From Acrasis kona (Eukaryota > Heterolobosea > Eutetramitea > Acrasida > Acrasidae), in NCBI GenBank assembly GCA_026419775.2, contig JAOPGA020001877.1:1-64000 (forward strand): DNA of 64,000 bases, read 5' to 3'. A program made the translations under genes and the position numbers. Under the pieces are notes generated by a model, which saw nothing but the letters and a program-made list of their open reading frames with translations, made no database searches and had not been told where the DNA came from. Position 1 is the stretch's first letter; every line of letters starts with the position of its first letter. Below are positions 23,388-34,595 of the stretch, in pieces.

Positions 23388-26300
23388 TTATTTTTTTNAT
23401 TCCGTGTCGCCGTCACTGCTGCTATCACTGCTACTACTGCTATCACTATCTAATGTCTTTTTGACAACTTTCTTTTTGAGTTCATCGTCGACACTGCTTG
23501 ATGATGATTTTTCCTTTTTCTTGTCTGATTCCTTTTCCTTCTCTTTTAATTTCTTCTTTTTTGCATCTTCATCGCTGCTGCTACTATCGCTGCTACTGCT
23601 ATCTGATTTATTCTTCTTCTTCACAACCTTCGTCTTTTTCTTTTTAGGTTCGTCATCACTGCTACTACTGCTATCGCTGCTACTGCTATCTGATTTACTC
23701 TTCTTCTTCTTCACAACCTCAGTCTTCTTTACAACCTTGGTCTTCTTCTTTTTTGCATCTTCATCACTGCTGCTACTGCTATCGCTGCTACTGCTATCTG
23801 ATTTACTCTTCTTCTTCTTCACAACCTTCGTCCTCTTCTTTTTGGGCTCGTCATCTTCATCACTGCTGCTATCGCTGCTACTATCGCTTGTTTGTTTCGC
23901 TTTCTTCTTTGTAAACTTTTTCAATTTCTCTTCCTTCTCATCCTCACTACTACTGCTACTACTACTGCTACTACTAATAACTTTCCTCTTTAATGATGGC
24001 TTCTTCTCCTCTTCCTTCTCACTATCAGATGATGACGATGAACTCGAATCAGAATCATTTTGAATTTCTTTTTCGACAACATGAGCTTGTTCATCATCTT
24101 GTTCCATCTTGTCATCATCTTGTTGTAAATCGTCATTCTCTTCGTTATTCAATTCTTGTACTTTGAATGATTCAAATTGATTTTTACACATTTCGATCCA
24201 ATCATGATGTTGATCATCATCATCATCATCATCAGATTGCATTTTTAATTTCACAATGGCAACCAAACTTGCATTCTTCAACAAGACGCCATGATTGATT
24301 TGATTGGTGATTCTTGATTCCGAATTTGTTAATTTTTCAATTCCATTTCCATTTAATTTCATAAAGTAACGATTCAAATAAAATTCCATCGAAATCGTAT
24401 TTCCGCATTGAGGTAAATAATTAATTAACAAATCATGAATGATGGAATTTGATTTAAATGATGATGATTGGGCGAGAATCAAAATGGATTGGTTGATACA
24501 TGAATGTAACGAATAGAACGTACATACATCATGGTTATATAATGCACTCGAAATTTGTAATAATTCTAATCGATCGTCATTTGATTCGATGGAATGAGAT
24601 TGAACGTGATTTAAATAAATGCTACAAATCATGATCACGTTTGATAATAATTCATGTTGGTGATCCAAATGACCATTTCTGATCAAATACAAAAGCGAAC
24701 GATTTAACATTGGAATGACCAAATCAACTCTTGTGGATTGATTAGAGATGACATTTAAAATTAAATTCAAATTGAAAATTTCGATCCATTGTAATTTCGA
24801 ATCGGATGATTCCAAGTGTTGAATTAAAATCTCCACATCAAAAAATGTTGGAATTTCGAAATTCAAATCTTGACGCATTGGATCCATACACATTCGAACA
24901 ACGAATCGAATCATATGGATCATGGTCTGCATGGTGATTTGGTAACGAGGTGCCAACAATTCGATCAAGAATTTAGATTGGTCGACCATGATCCATTTGG
25001 CCTGATTCACTTTGCTACCCTTCATGTAATCTAATCTTCTCGAATACATTTCGTTCAACAATTTACAAATTCGAATCAAATTTTCGTTTCCATCATCGAC
25101 ATCATTTCCATTCAAAATATTCTTTAATACATTACGCATGTATAATAACAATCCTTGTCTGATCATGACGCTTCCTTTTAAATTATAAACACATCTTTCT
25201 AAAAATAGAATCACGTTCGGATCCAAATCATCAGTAGAAAGAGTCAACATGTGATTCGCAATGTTATCGTCGCTCTTTATGAATTTCTTGAATTCATGAT
25301 CGTCACAAAATCCATACAAGATTACATTCTTGTACCATTCCGTATCGTTCAATAACGCTTGTCTTATGCTCGTGTGATTCATGATGGGCACTCGATCCAA
25401 TTTCATCACCTTGTGTTGAGTGAAATACTGAACTGCCAATTCGTATCCATTTCGATTTGCATTAATTAACAATTCGAAACAAATTCCAACGAACATCGAA
25501 ACGCTCGACGAAATCTTCATGTAGGGTCTATTCACGCTCATTTTTAAGATTTTTAAGAAATTGAATAAAATGCGACGTTCTATTTTTGGTTTGCGATCCT
25601 TTTTTTTGTAATCGTTTTTGATTCGTAATAAATTATTGTAAGTGATCGCTAGGATTTCGTATCCTAATTCTCTCATGGGCAGGTCGTAACTCGATAGGGA
25701 CCTCGATGCGAAATTAGAAGCACCCGATTCGAAAATGGAATCGGAATGGAACGAATTGGGAAAAGTCATCATCAAGAATAAAATCCATCTGCAAGTGAAT
25801 CTGGGATCGTATAATTCTTCTCGAATGCAAATTTTCAAATTGTGAGATTGATTGTGATTTTCGAACGTGGAATGAGTCGAATATAAATTCAAATCGATTG
25901 GGAAATGTAAAATTGATTTTTGTAATTTGATCGAATCAATGTTACTATTGAAATTATCCCATTGGTCCAAATCAAATTTCAAAATGTTAAATTCGGATCG
26001 GGATTTGCCGAATGCATAAAAGTGTTTGTAGAGGTGATCGATCGAAAGGGATTCGAACAAGGAGAAAATATCGTATAGATATAAATCCTTCTTGTTCATG
26101 GTCGCTCCGTATAAAATCAAAAAATCTTTCATCATGTTGGATTGATTTTGATGAGAAAGGATGGATCGTAAATTAGATTTACATTCACATGCAATCGTCA
26201 AGAATAATAAAAGTAAATGATCCGTGTTATTTTGATCGATATTTGATGTTGATGGTGATTCTGTTGATGATTTTGTAATGTATAATTCATTTAAAAATGA

Positions 26301-29300
26301 TTCAAATGGATCGTCAATCACCTCTTTTTGTTCTTGATTTGTAATTGGCGAAATTGATGGTGGCGTTGGTTCGAATAATAATGGTTTGAAATCATCATTA
26401 CTTAATAATTGATTTAATAACTCACAAGATTCTTCTTGAGTAACGTACGGAATCCATTTACAAATCAATTCGATTAATTCTTTGGATCGTAATTGATTCT
26501 TGATGGTCCATTCGCAAAATGAATAGATATTCTTGTATTCAGATTCTTTCAATGTAGAACGACTCAACATTTGAATCATTGAATTCCAAATCATCAAATC
26601 ATGATTTCCATCAAGTTTTGAACTTTGAATCAAATTCATCACTTTTGAATTAAATTCAACAACATCTTGATTCAAATCGAAATGTTCCAATTTGATAAAT
26701 TGATATTGAGTGTAAACATCGCTGCTCGATTTAAATTTCAAATCGAACGAAAAAGATTGTTTATGATTCTTCACTAGCGTTTGAATGGTAAATATGATTC
26801 TTGATTTCAAATCGAACGAATGATTTTTACCATTGGTCAAAAAATCAATCAACAATTGAACGATTTGATTCAAATCATGAAAAGATTGAACCGATTGGGT
26901 TTGGTTCCACGATAATACATATCCACAAATTAAATGAATCAAATTCACATTCTTTACATTTTTTGCATCTGCGATCCAATTCAAAAACTCGTAATGATAA
27001 AGCGTTGATTTCGAAATCAAGTAGGTACATATTTGCATGGCTTGATCACTAATTTCGATCCTTCGTAATAACTTTTTAAAACGTAATGGATTGATCAAGA
27101 ATTGATAAGGATCCATTTTGAATCCAAATGGTAATTCGCATCGTTTTTGTAAAGTCAGAATGATGATGATGATTTGTAAATCTTGACTTGATTCTGAATC
27201 GAGCAATGGAATAATCATTCGATGAAATACTTGTTCGTTTTTACAAATGACTTTTAGGATTGAATTTAATTGATTAGATTCGAAAAGATGTAAATTGAAA
27301 TGGGAATGGGATTGGAGTGCTAATTGAATCAATTCGATTCCGTTGGGCAAGTGAACACATAATGGCAAGAACAATCGATTTTGACTGGCGAGTATTAATT
27401 TGGATTTGATTGATTCGTAATGTTGATTCCAATGTGAAATTAATAATTCTTGATCGAAGGTGGATGTGGTGGATGTGATTTGGAAAATAAACGTCCATAA
27501 CGATAATAATAAATCGGGATGATTTTGTAATTGAGTCATGATTAAATCATCACCAAAGATGTAATTTAAAAATGTTTTGAAATCATTTTGCGATTGACAT
27601 GTGGTCGTAAATGATAATCTTGTTAGTTGAATGACTTGCGAAATTAAGAATTCCAAATCACGTTCCACATTGACATTGTCATCATCTCATCTTCATGTCG
27701 ACATAATTGTAAATTGGTTTTGATTTGATTGAATGCAGGATTGAAATCATTTACATTTTCGAAATCAACCGAGTGGATCGAATCATTAATTAGAGCATTT
27801 AATCTTGTTTCGTTTTGGTTCTTGGTTCGAATCCATTGATCCATGATCAAATCAAAAGGTAATTGAGAAGAAATGGATTCTAATTTTTTGGAATTGAATT
27901 GATCAATCATGACGAGATGTGATTTCGAATAAATATTCTTTACAATGCTCAAATGGGTGGAATCTGATTTTTCGATTTGAATCGCATTGGATAATTTCTT
28001 GGATCGATTCTTGATCAAGAATTGATTCAATTGGTTCCAAATGGGCACTTTTGATTTGTTTGTGATTTTGATTAATTTTTTGGATTCTTCATTCGAGTAA
28101 ACGATTCCCATCAACATGCAACTCAACACGCTATAAATAAATTCGATTTGGTTCGAATCAGTTCCACTCGATTCGATCGCTCGACACATTAATTGATTAC
28201 CTAATTTACGATTCGCATCATTTTCAAATGCCGAGTGAATTTGATCCAAGATGGAATTCGAAATTTGATTACCGCCAGATGCGCTGCTGCTCATGTATTG
28301 TAATAAATAATCGATTCGTTCTCGAGTCAACATTTTTAACCATAATTCTACTTCTCGTTCGCTTCCAAATACTTTCGAGTTGTACAAGACTTTGGTTACA
28401 ATTTTTATGGTTGACCTGGAGAATCGAGTGGAATCATCGACGCACATTTCTAATAATCTCTTCAATAGGACTTGATCGCTTTGAGAGGTGTAATCGTATT
28501 GAATGCACATTTCGTGCAATAATTGCATGTACTGATTCGAACTCGATTGGTAATGTTTTGATTTTCGATCGAGATGGATGGATTGTAGGATGGAATCATT
28601 GTTGAAGAGTTCCGGGTAGTAGACTCTGTAGTGTCGAAGTAATTGGATGCATTTCAATGTGAGCGATTCTCTCGCATCTACATTTTGAATGTTTTGTAAA
28701 TTGGAAATGAAGAATTGTGAAAAGTATTTCAGGTTGACCGGATAGTTTCTTCTTGCTTCTGATAAGAGTTGATTTTCGAATTCTATAATTAGATTGGGCT
28801 GGTCAACTTGGAATTTTAGGAGGGATAATTGAGCCCTGACTTGATCGAGACGTTGGAATAATGTGATTAGTAGATTAATGTATTCCATCATTGGGTCGAC
28901 CGTATTATGTCTTAGTACGTAAGGATTTCTTTCGATACGATTGGACGCCAAAATGCATTTGATGATGGATGGGACGCATTGTGCATTCATCTCGTGTTTG
29001 GGAATGGGCAAGATGGGCGTCTGTAAAACTTTGATTTCGTATTGAACTCTTTTCGTCCATTTTTGATTAGGGATCGCATCAAAAGGTAATGGTTTTTGAA
29101 CGTTGATCAAAGGTATGCTCAAATCGGGATGTGCTTGTAATGTTTGTAAAACTAGATTTTGTAACTTGTCGTCCTCTGAGGCGTCGATTACTTTAATGTG
29201 ACGAAGAATGTTGATGCAAGGTAATTCCGATTCGTTGTAAACGTAGCACGCAGAATCCAAGTTGTCCTTACAAAGTCCGAATTGTTTATCGCAAAAGATG

Positions 29301-30455
29301 GTCTGTACGATCAAGTCAATTTTCGTTCCAATGGCTTCCGATCTCTTGTCATTTGGTAAACTGTACCATTCCAAAATCTATTAAAAATGAAATCACTCAC
29401 TTGCAGTCATGATGAATACTTACCACCTGAATGTGTTTTTGGAAAAAACTACTCTTTTGTCTTCTTGACACTGCATAATTCTTTAGAATAAAACGGGTGG
29501 CAGTGTATAAGAATCCGCTCAATGTTCTTGGGTGCTTGATGAACTGTTTGGTGTGGAATAAATGTGGTTGCATTAGAGCAGCCGAAACAACGCTTGGGAC
29601 TCCACTACGAATGAGACAAAATAGGAATTCTGAAAGTTCGGGAGTGGTTGATAATGGTAATTCTTTTAAAACCTAATGAAGAGTTAGTTAGCGGCATCAT
29701 CATGTAACTTACTCCCCAACTGGAACCAATAGTGTTTATTACTTCATTGTACCTCTTAAAGATGCACAAATGATGATAAACCATCAATGTATTGATTTTT
29801 TGTTCTGTTGTTGATGTTTTTGAAATCAAGGCTCCCTTTATTGTAAGCGTCTGATTGGAAGACATGTCAAGAGCAAATTTGAATGCTATTTCTTGTATTT
29901 TTAATGCATCTTCTCGCAAGTCCTCATGGTTTGCCCACACCGTTGTTGTGCTCAATTTGTGTGAATGTCTTAAAATCAACAATGTGACTTTGATGATGTT
30001 GTGGAGTAGAACATCTCTTAGTTGATAATCCTTCTCTACAAAAGTTAACTAAAAAGATTAGGAAAAATGATGTGTTTGGAAAGTACCTTGTTGATGATTT
30101 TATAAAAGTTGTGCAATTCAACAAGACTAGGTGATCCCAGAAGGTATTCGTATAAAATACTTGTGCGGTCTAATCCGATGTGAACGAGCTCGTACGACAT
30201 TGCATGATATGGGACATCTCCATCCAAAACGAGGTTATTTTCTTCTAATACTGCGTGCAATTTCTTGTCAGTTTTAAGGTTGTTTGTAGCTTCTGCTACT
30301 TCGTTTTCTATTTGTTCAATAAGCTTTAAAAGTCCATCATTCATCTTATCAATCGATACATCAGTATTTAACAGTTTGAGGATCGTAGCCAAATTAGCGC
30401 GATTCTGCGACACTTTAGACACGTTCAAGACGTATGTGTCATCGTTCTTGGTCAT
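23388..30455 (-). CDS. URB1/NPA1-like pre-60S ribosome factor with Nopp140-like tail
   Basis: Exons read right to left: 30455-30087, 30048-29713, 29672-29424, 29377 to about 27650, and about 27690 to 23388. The first three introns are 38, 40 and 46 bp with GTA donors. About 2300 residues, close to the usual URB1 length. The middle block (YGATMNKKDLYLYDIF, ELYDPRFTCRWIL) matches the conserved NPA1/URB1 C-terminal domain, which acts early in large-subunit assembly in the nucleolus. The final 230 residues alternate Ser/Asp/Glu-rich and Lys-rich blocks, like Nopp140/SRP40. The frame changes within 27644-27690 with no clear intron, so the join there is unproven. An N at 23398 falls in a TNA codon and leaves the last two residues open. 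Confidence 0.75.
23440..24060 (-). repeat. Low-complexity Ser/acidic and Lys block repeats
   Basis: About 620 bp of imperfect repeats encode alternating units of serine-plus-aspartate (DSSSSDSSSS) and lysine (KKKKSKSD, KKKKTKVVKK). At least four related modules are visible. The opposite strand stays open only because of the biased composition. Confidence 0.85.
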
Positions 30456-30506
30456 TGTGTGAAATTTGAAGTGAAGAATTGAAAAGATTACAACGAAAAC
30501 AAGTAG

Positions 30507-30783
30507 TCATTCATGAGGAGCAATACAGGTTTCAAAAATGAACAAGACCAGAACAAAGACCAGAGCAAGATGACATAAAGCGCCAGACACAATTGGAGTC
30601 ACCACAGTACTTGTGAATATCAAATCAATTAGCAGATACATCAATGACGTCAAATGCTGAAGCAACCCCATCATTAACCGCCACGATACATATAACAACA
30701 GCAACAAATTCCTGTTGAAAAATAAAATTAGAGGACACACAAGCAACAATCCATCACCTCACACCATGGACACTTGCCGACAT
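30507..30783 (-). CDS. Small multi-pass membrane protein, 5' end uncertain
   Basis: An in-frame ATG at 30783 opens a short exon (30783-30758, MSASVHGVR) that splices over a 46-bp intron (GTGATG to CAACAG, 30712-30757) into a frame running to TGA at 30507. The product is strongly hydrophobic with about three potential membrane helices (NLLLLLYVSWRLMM, LTSLMYLLIDLIFTS, LCHLALVFVLVLFIF). The frame is also open upstream of the ATG (LQNVLTFLWIKDRLDAKTRT) to an ATTATAG acceptor-like site near 30880, so the gene may have an earlier exon. The motif spacing weakly recalls TLC-domain membrane proteins, but I would not assign the family. It lies between the divergent URB1-like and NAGLU genes. Confidence 0.38.
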
Positions 30784-31140
30784 TCGACCTGTCAAGATTG
30801 TTCTTGTTTTCGCATCTAATCTATCTTTTATCCACAAGAATGTAAGAACATTTTGGAGCTAACTATAATATAACATGTAATAAATAACAATTGATGAAAG
30901 CTAATTTTTATTTTTTGACTTTCGTTGTTTTAATTAGTAGTTTTAATGTTAAGGATCCGTTCGTCGTTATTTTTCATCCAATGCATATGGATCCTCTAAT
31001 TTATTTGAAAAATTGACGAAATACATGGAACAAAACAATCTTCATGCACATAATGATTCTGACATGCTCATATCAAGGCCAGACAGTGCGCATCCACAAT
31101 CGGATTGTTCAGATCATTTTGTTGTAATAGTTAACTTTGG
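30784..31140. other. Intergenic upstream of NAGLU
   Basis: About 355 bp, AT-rich. It may contain a 5' exon of the small membrane protein on the minus strand and the NAGLU promoter. No RNA gene seen. Confidence 0.4.
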
Positions 31141-33450
31141 ATGTTAAGATCCTTTTTGATTGCACTCTTTTGTGTGTCGCTGATTCATATCACGTTTGCC
31201 CACATCACAGAGCAGGACCAACTTAATACGGTTCGAGGCTTAATACATCGTCTACTTCCTGAGCACGAGCATTCCTTCACTTTATCTATTATAAGTTCGG
31301 AAACTGATGTTTTCGAAATAGAATATCAAGCGTCACCAACACCAATAATTGCTCTCCGAGGAAACAGCGGAGTTTCACTTTCATCAGCCCTCCACCACTA
31401 TTTAAAACATTATTGCGGGTGTCAAATCTCATGGGAAGCTCGCCAACTCAACATTTCTACACCTCTTCATAAAATTTCTAAAATCCGTCTCAAAACTCCT
31501 CATCAGTATAGATACTACTTGAATACATGTACCCACGGTTACTCTGCTGTTTGGTGGGATTGGGATCGATGGGAGTTTGAAATCGATTGGATGGCACTTC
31601 ATGGAATAAACATACCGCTCATGTTTACTGGCCAAGAAAAAATATGGAACGAACTGTATCAAGAAATGAACGTTCCAACCGTTGATTACTTTACAGGAGC
31701 AGCGTTTCTCCCATGGAACAGAATGGGCAACCTAAATGGATGGGGCGGACCTCTTAGTCAGCAATGGATGGACAAACAATTCCAGCTAGCTAAATTAATT
31801 TTAAAAAGACAACGTGAGTTTGGTATGAAACCAATCTTACCTGGTTTTAATGGCTATGTACCTCCACAGCTAACAAAAAGATATCCAGATTCAGAAGTTA
31901 ATAAACTGAAAGAATGGAACGGCTTCGAAGGAACTTTTTATTTGAATCCACTCGATCCTTTGTTTTACAAAATTAGTAGTCTTTTTACAAAAAAACTAAT
32001 AGCTGAGTTTGGTACGGATCATCTTTATAATATCGACCCTTTTAATGAAGAAACACCTCCATCTAACCAAACTTCTTATTTGAGTTCAGTTTCTAAAGCT
32101 CTGTTTCAACCTGTCGTTGACCAAGATCCAGAAGCGATTTGGATCATGCAAGGTTGGTTTTTATATAATGAACGCGAACATTCTTTCTGGCAACCCGAAC
32201 AAGTACGTCATCCAATTTGTTTTCTTTGTTCTCAAGATTGTTTTTTTCCACTGTTTAGACAAAAGCTTTGTTAAATGCTGTTCCACAAGATCGACTAGTT
32301 ATTCTTGACTTGTGGTCGGAAGAACATCCTTTATACTCTACAACAATGAATTTTTATAATCATTCTTTTATATGGAACATGTTACATAACTTTGGTCAAC
32401 GTCCAGGTATGTTTGGGTATTTGGATAACACAGCAAATGGTCCATTTGATGCGATCGAAGCTGCTGGTCCATTAATGAAGGGTATTGGTTTGACGATGGA
32501 GGGTATCCATCAGAACCCTGTCATGTATGATTTTGTAACCGATTTGATATGGAGAACAGAACGCGTTGATGTTGATGAGTGGGTTCAACAATACGCGAAA
32601 AGACGATATGGTTATTCTAATGATCCAATAAAAAATGCTTGGTCTACTCTTAGAAAGACCGTCTACAATTACAAAACTCCTCAATTTGTACGAAAAAATT
32701 CTTTCTTTGTGTTTGATTTTCTATAGGGACCTTCTTTACTGATTATTGGCTGGAGACCAGCTTTAAAGAATTGGGACGCTCCACAATATTCATTTCTTGA
32801 CTTGAAATACATATGGCATTGTTTGCTATTAGCCCATAAGGACTTTAGAAACAATTTAGGATATAGGTGAGTTGGTGTGATGGTAATATGATGGTTAATA
32901 TGATAGATATGATTTGGTTGATGTAACCTCACAGATACTAAACGATTATGCAAGATTAGAGCATGCAGAGATGATCAGGGCATATAATGAGAAGAATAGT
33001 CAAAAGCTTGAGTTATCTATTACATCCATGCAAAATATTATTGAAGATCTGGAGGAGATCTTAGCGTCGAACGAAAACCATCTATTAGGAAAATGGATAA
33101 AGGATGCAAAGAAGTGGGGACATGATGATGCAGAAGTTGCATTGATGGAGCGCAACGCTCGCTTACAGGTAACGTCTTGGGGTGATGCTGGTTGCGAACT
33201 CAGCCAGTATGCATACAAGATGTGGGCAGGATTAGTTGGTGACTTTTATAAAAGTAGATGGCTAATATTCTTTGATGAACTAAGATCTTCACTCCAAGAA
33301 AAGAAGGAGTTTGACTTGAAGAGGTACGAACGAAAATCAATTTCGTGGGATGATGAGTGGGTTAAATCGAAAACCATTTACGACTCCAAACCAAAAGGCG
33401 ACACAATAGATATCGCCAACAGGATTTTTAAACGCGTCAATAAAGTTTAG
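31141..33450 (+). CDS. Alpha-N-acetylglucosaminidase (NAGLU), lysosomal
   Basis: Four exons: 31141-32202, 32259-32687, 32727-32866, 32907-33450; introns of 56, 39 and 40 bp. The 724 residues are close to human NAGLU (743). A signal peptide (MLRSFLIALFCVSLIHITFA) is followed by the small N-terminal alpha/beta domain, then the GH89 barrel with the YRYYLNTCTHGYS and GWGGPL blocks. The two expected catalytic glutamates appear in the NIDPFNEE and MEGIHQNPV stretches. The enzyme removes terminal alpha-N-acetylglucosamine from heparan-sulfate-like or other glycans in lysosomes. In an amoeba it would act in food digestion. Single-copy within the window and intact. Confidence 0.93.
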
Positions 33451-33576
33451 TCGTCAATACAGCTTTGTCTTATTACTTTTGTATGGAACTTTGGGAATTA
33501 AGTGTGCTTTGATGCTGGTATACAAATAACAATATTTAATATGCAGCGAAAATACAAGAAATATTATTAAACTGTT

Positions 33577-34377
33577 TCACTTTACTTGTTTACTAATGTT
33601 GTCAAGAATGGTTGTAGCCTCTTCTAGCTTGTTCTTCATGTTGTGTGCAATTTTATCGAATTTTTCTTGTTTGCTATTACGTTTGCTCAAAGAGTCAGCA
33701 TCCCTTGTGGATAACTCTGACGTTGGAATTTGTGCATCTCTAATGTTGATTCTCACCATGTCATTTACATCTCTCGGCGGAGGGAACAAATAGTTCTTGC
33801 CAAGATGAACTCTATGTACATTCTCCTCTAAAACTGTCATCCTACTCTCTGTCTTGGCCATTCTGCCTTGGAAGTCGTATGCCTGCTTTAGTCTCTCCAT
33901 CATATGCTTCTCAATGTTGTCTAATCTCAAATCATAAAGTTCCTTAAAATGAAGTGGTGATATTCCTTTCCAATCCTCGTAGTTTGACGTTGTGGGGATC
34001 CCTAGCTCTTCTTCTCTGCTTCTCATAGATTGCAATGATAGTAGCTGTTGCTCTAGTCCTTTTATTTTTATATCACTCTGGGTTTTTTCCATCAACAAAA
34101 CCTCATTATTGACCATTAGTTGTTGGCATACTCCAAGAAGCGTTTTGAAATTTACAACCAAGTCATCGATTTTTTTAGAATCAATGTATTCTTTGACCTT
34201 TTCTTTCTTTGTTGGATCACCTGACAAAGTAAACTCCTCTACTATAATACCCATCGCCTTTCTATATTTATTTAGCTCTTCATCAAGGGCATCGGTGTTT
34301 ACTGCCATTGATTTTTCGGATGAAGAGCTAAACTCTATAATATTGGGATCATTGTTGGTGGAAGCTTTCTCAGCCAT
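33577..34377 (-). CDS. Coiled-coil protein, unknown
   Basis: From the ATG at 34377 (MAEKASTNNDP) the frame encodes 266 residues. Helical heptad-like stretches are seen (LLMEKTQSDIKIKGLEQQLLSLQ) and at the C-terminus (KIAHNMKNKLEEATTILDNISKQ), consistent with a coiled coil. A PPPRDV segment lies between them. The frame stays open upstream to 34470 but has only a GTG start; an ATTTTTAG acceptor-like site near 34440 hints at an earlier exon. No family is recognised. The gene is divergent from the RBBP6-like gene, with about 220 bp between starts. Confidence 0.6.
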   Translation of the reverse strand: MAEKASTNNDPNIIEFSSSSEKSMAVNTDALDEELNKYRKAMGIIVEEFTLSGDPTKKEKVKEYIDSKKIDDLVVNFKTLLGVCQQLMVNNEVLLMEKTQSDIKIKGLEQQLLSLQSMRSREEELGIPTTSNYEDWKGISPLHFKELYDLRLDNIEKHMMERLKQAYDFQGRMAKTESRMTVLEENVHRVHLGKNYLFPPPRDVNDMVRINIRDAQIPTSELSTRDADSLSKRNSKQEKFDKIAHNMKNKLEEATTILDNISKQVK

Positions 34378-34595
34378 GTTGATGTTATTATTACAAAAGC
34401 ACAACTTTTCAATCTCCAGATCAGTTTCCTTGGATACTAAAAATATGATTACTAAATGTGTTTCAAACACAAAGGTAGTGGTTATGCGATCGATTCGCCC
34501 TTTTATTTACGGTAATTTCCGTCCATATTTTCATTCAGAACACATCAACTTTATAACGGTCAACCTCAACAAATTCGGAAACCTTGAGATACGTG

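Noticed and set aside
23398-23398. Ambiguous base N next to the stop of the URB1-like gene
   Set aside because: It may make the codon a stop two residues earlier, which changes nothing important.
23404-24063. Long plus-strand frame rich in Ser, Leu and Phe
   Set aside because: It is the reverse strand of the Ser/Lys-repeat tail of the URB1-like gene; the composition follows from the repeat.
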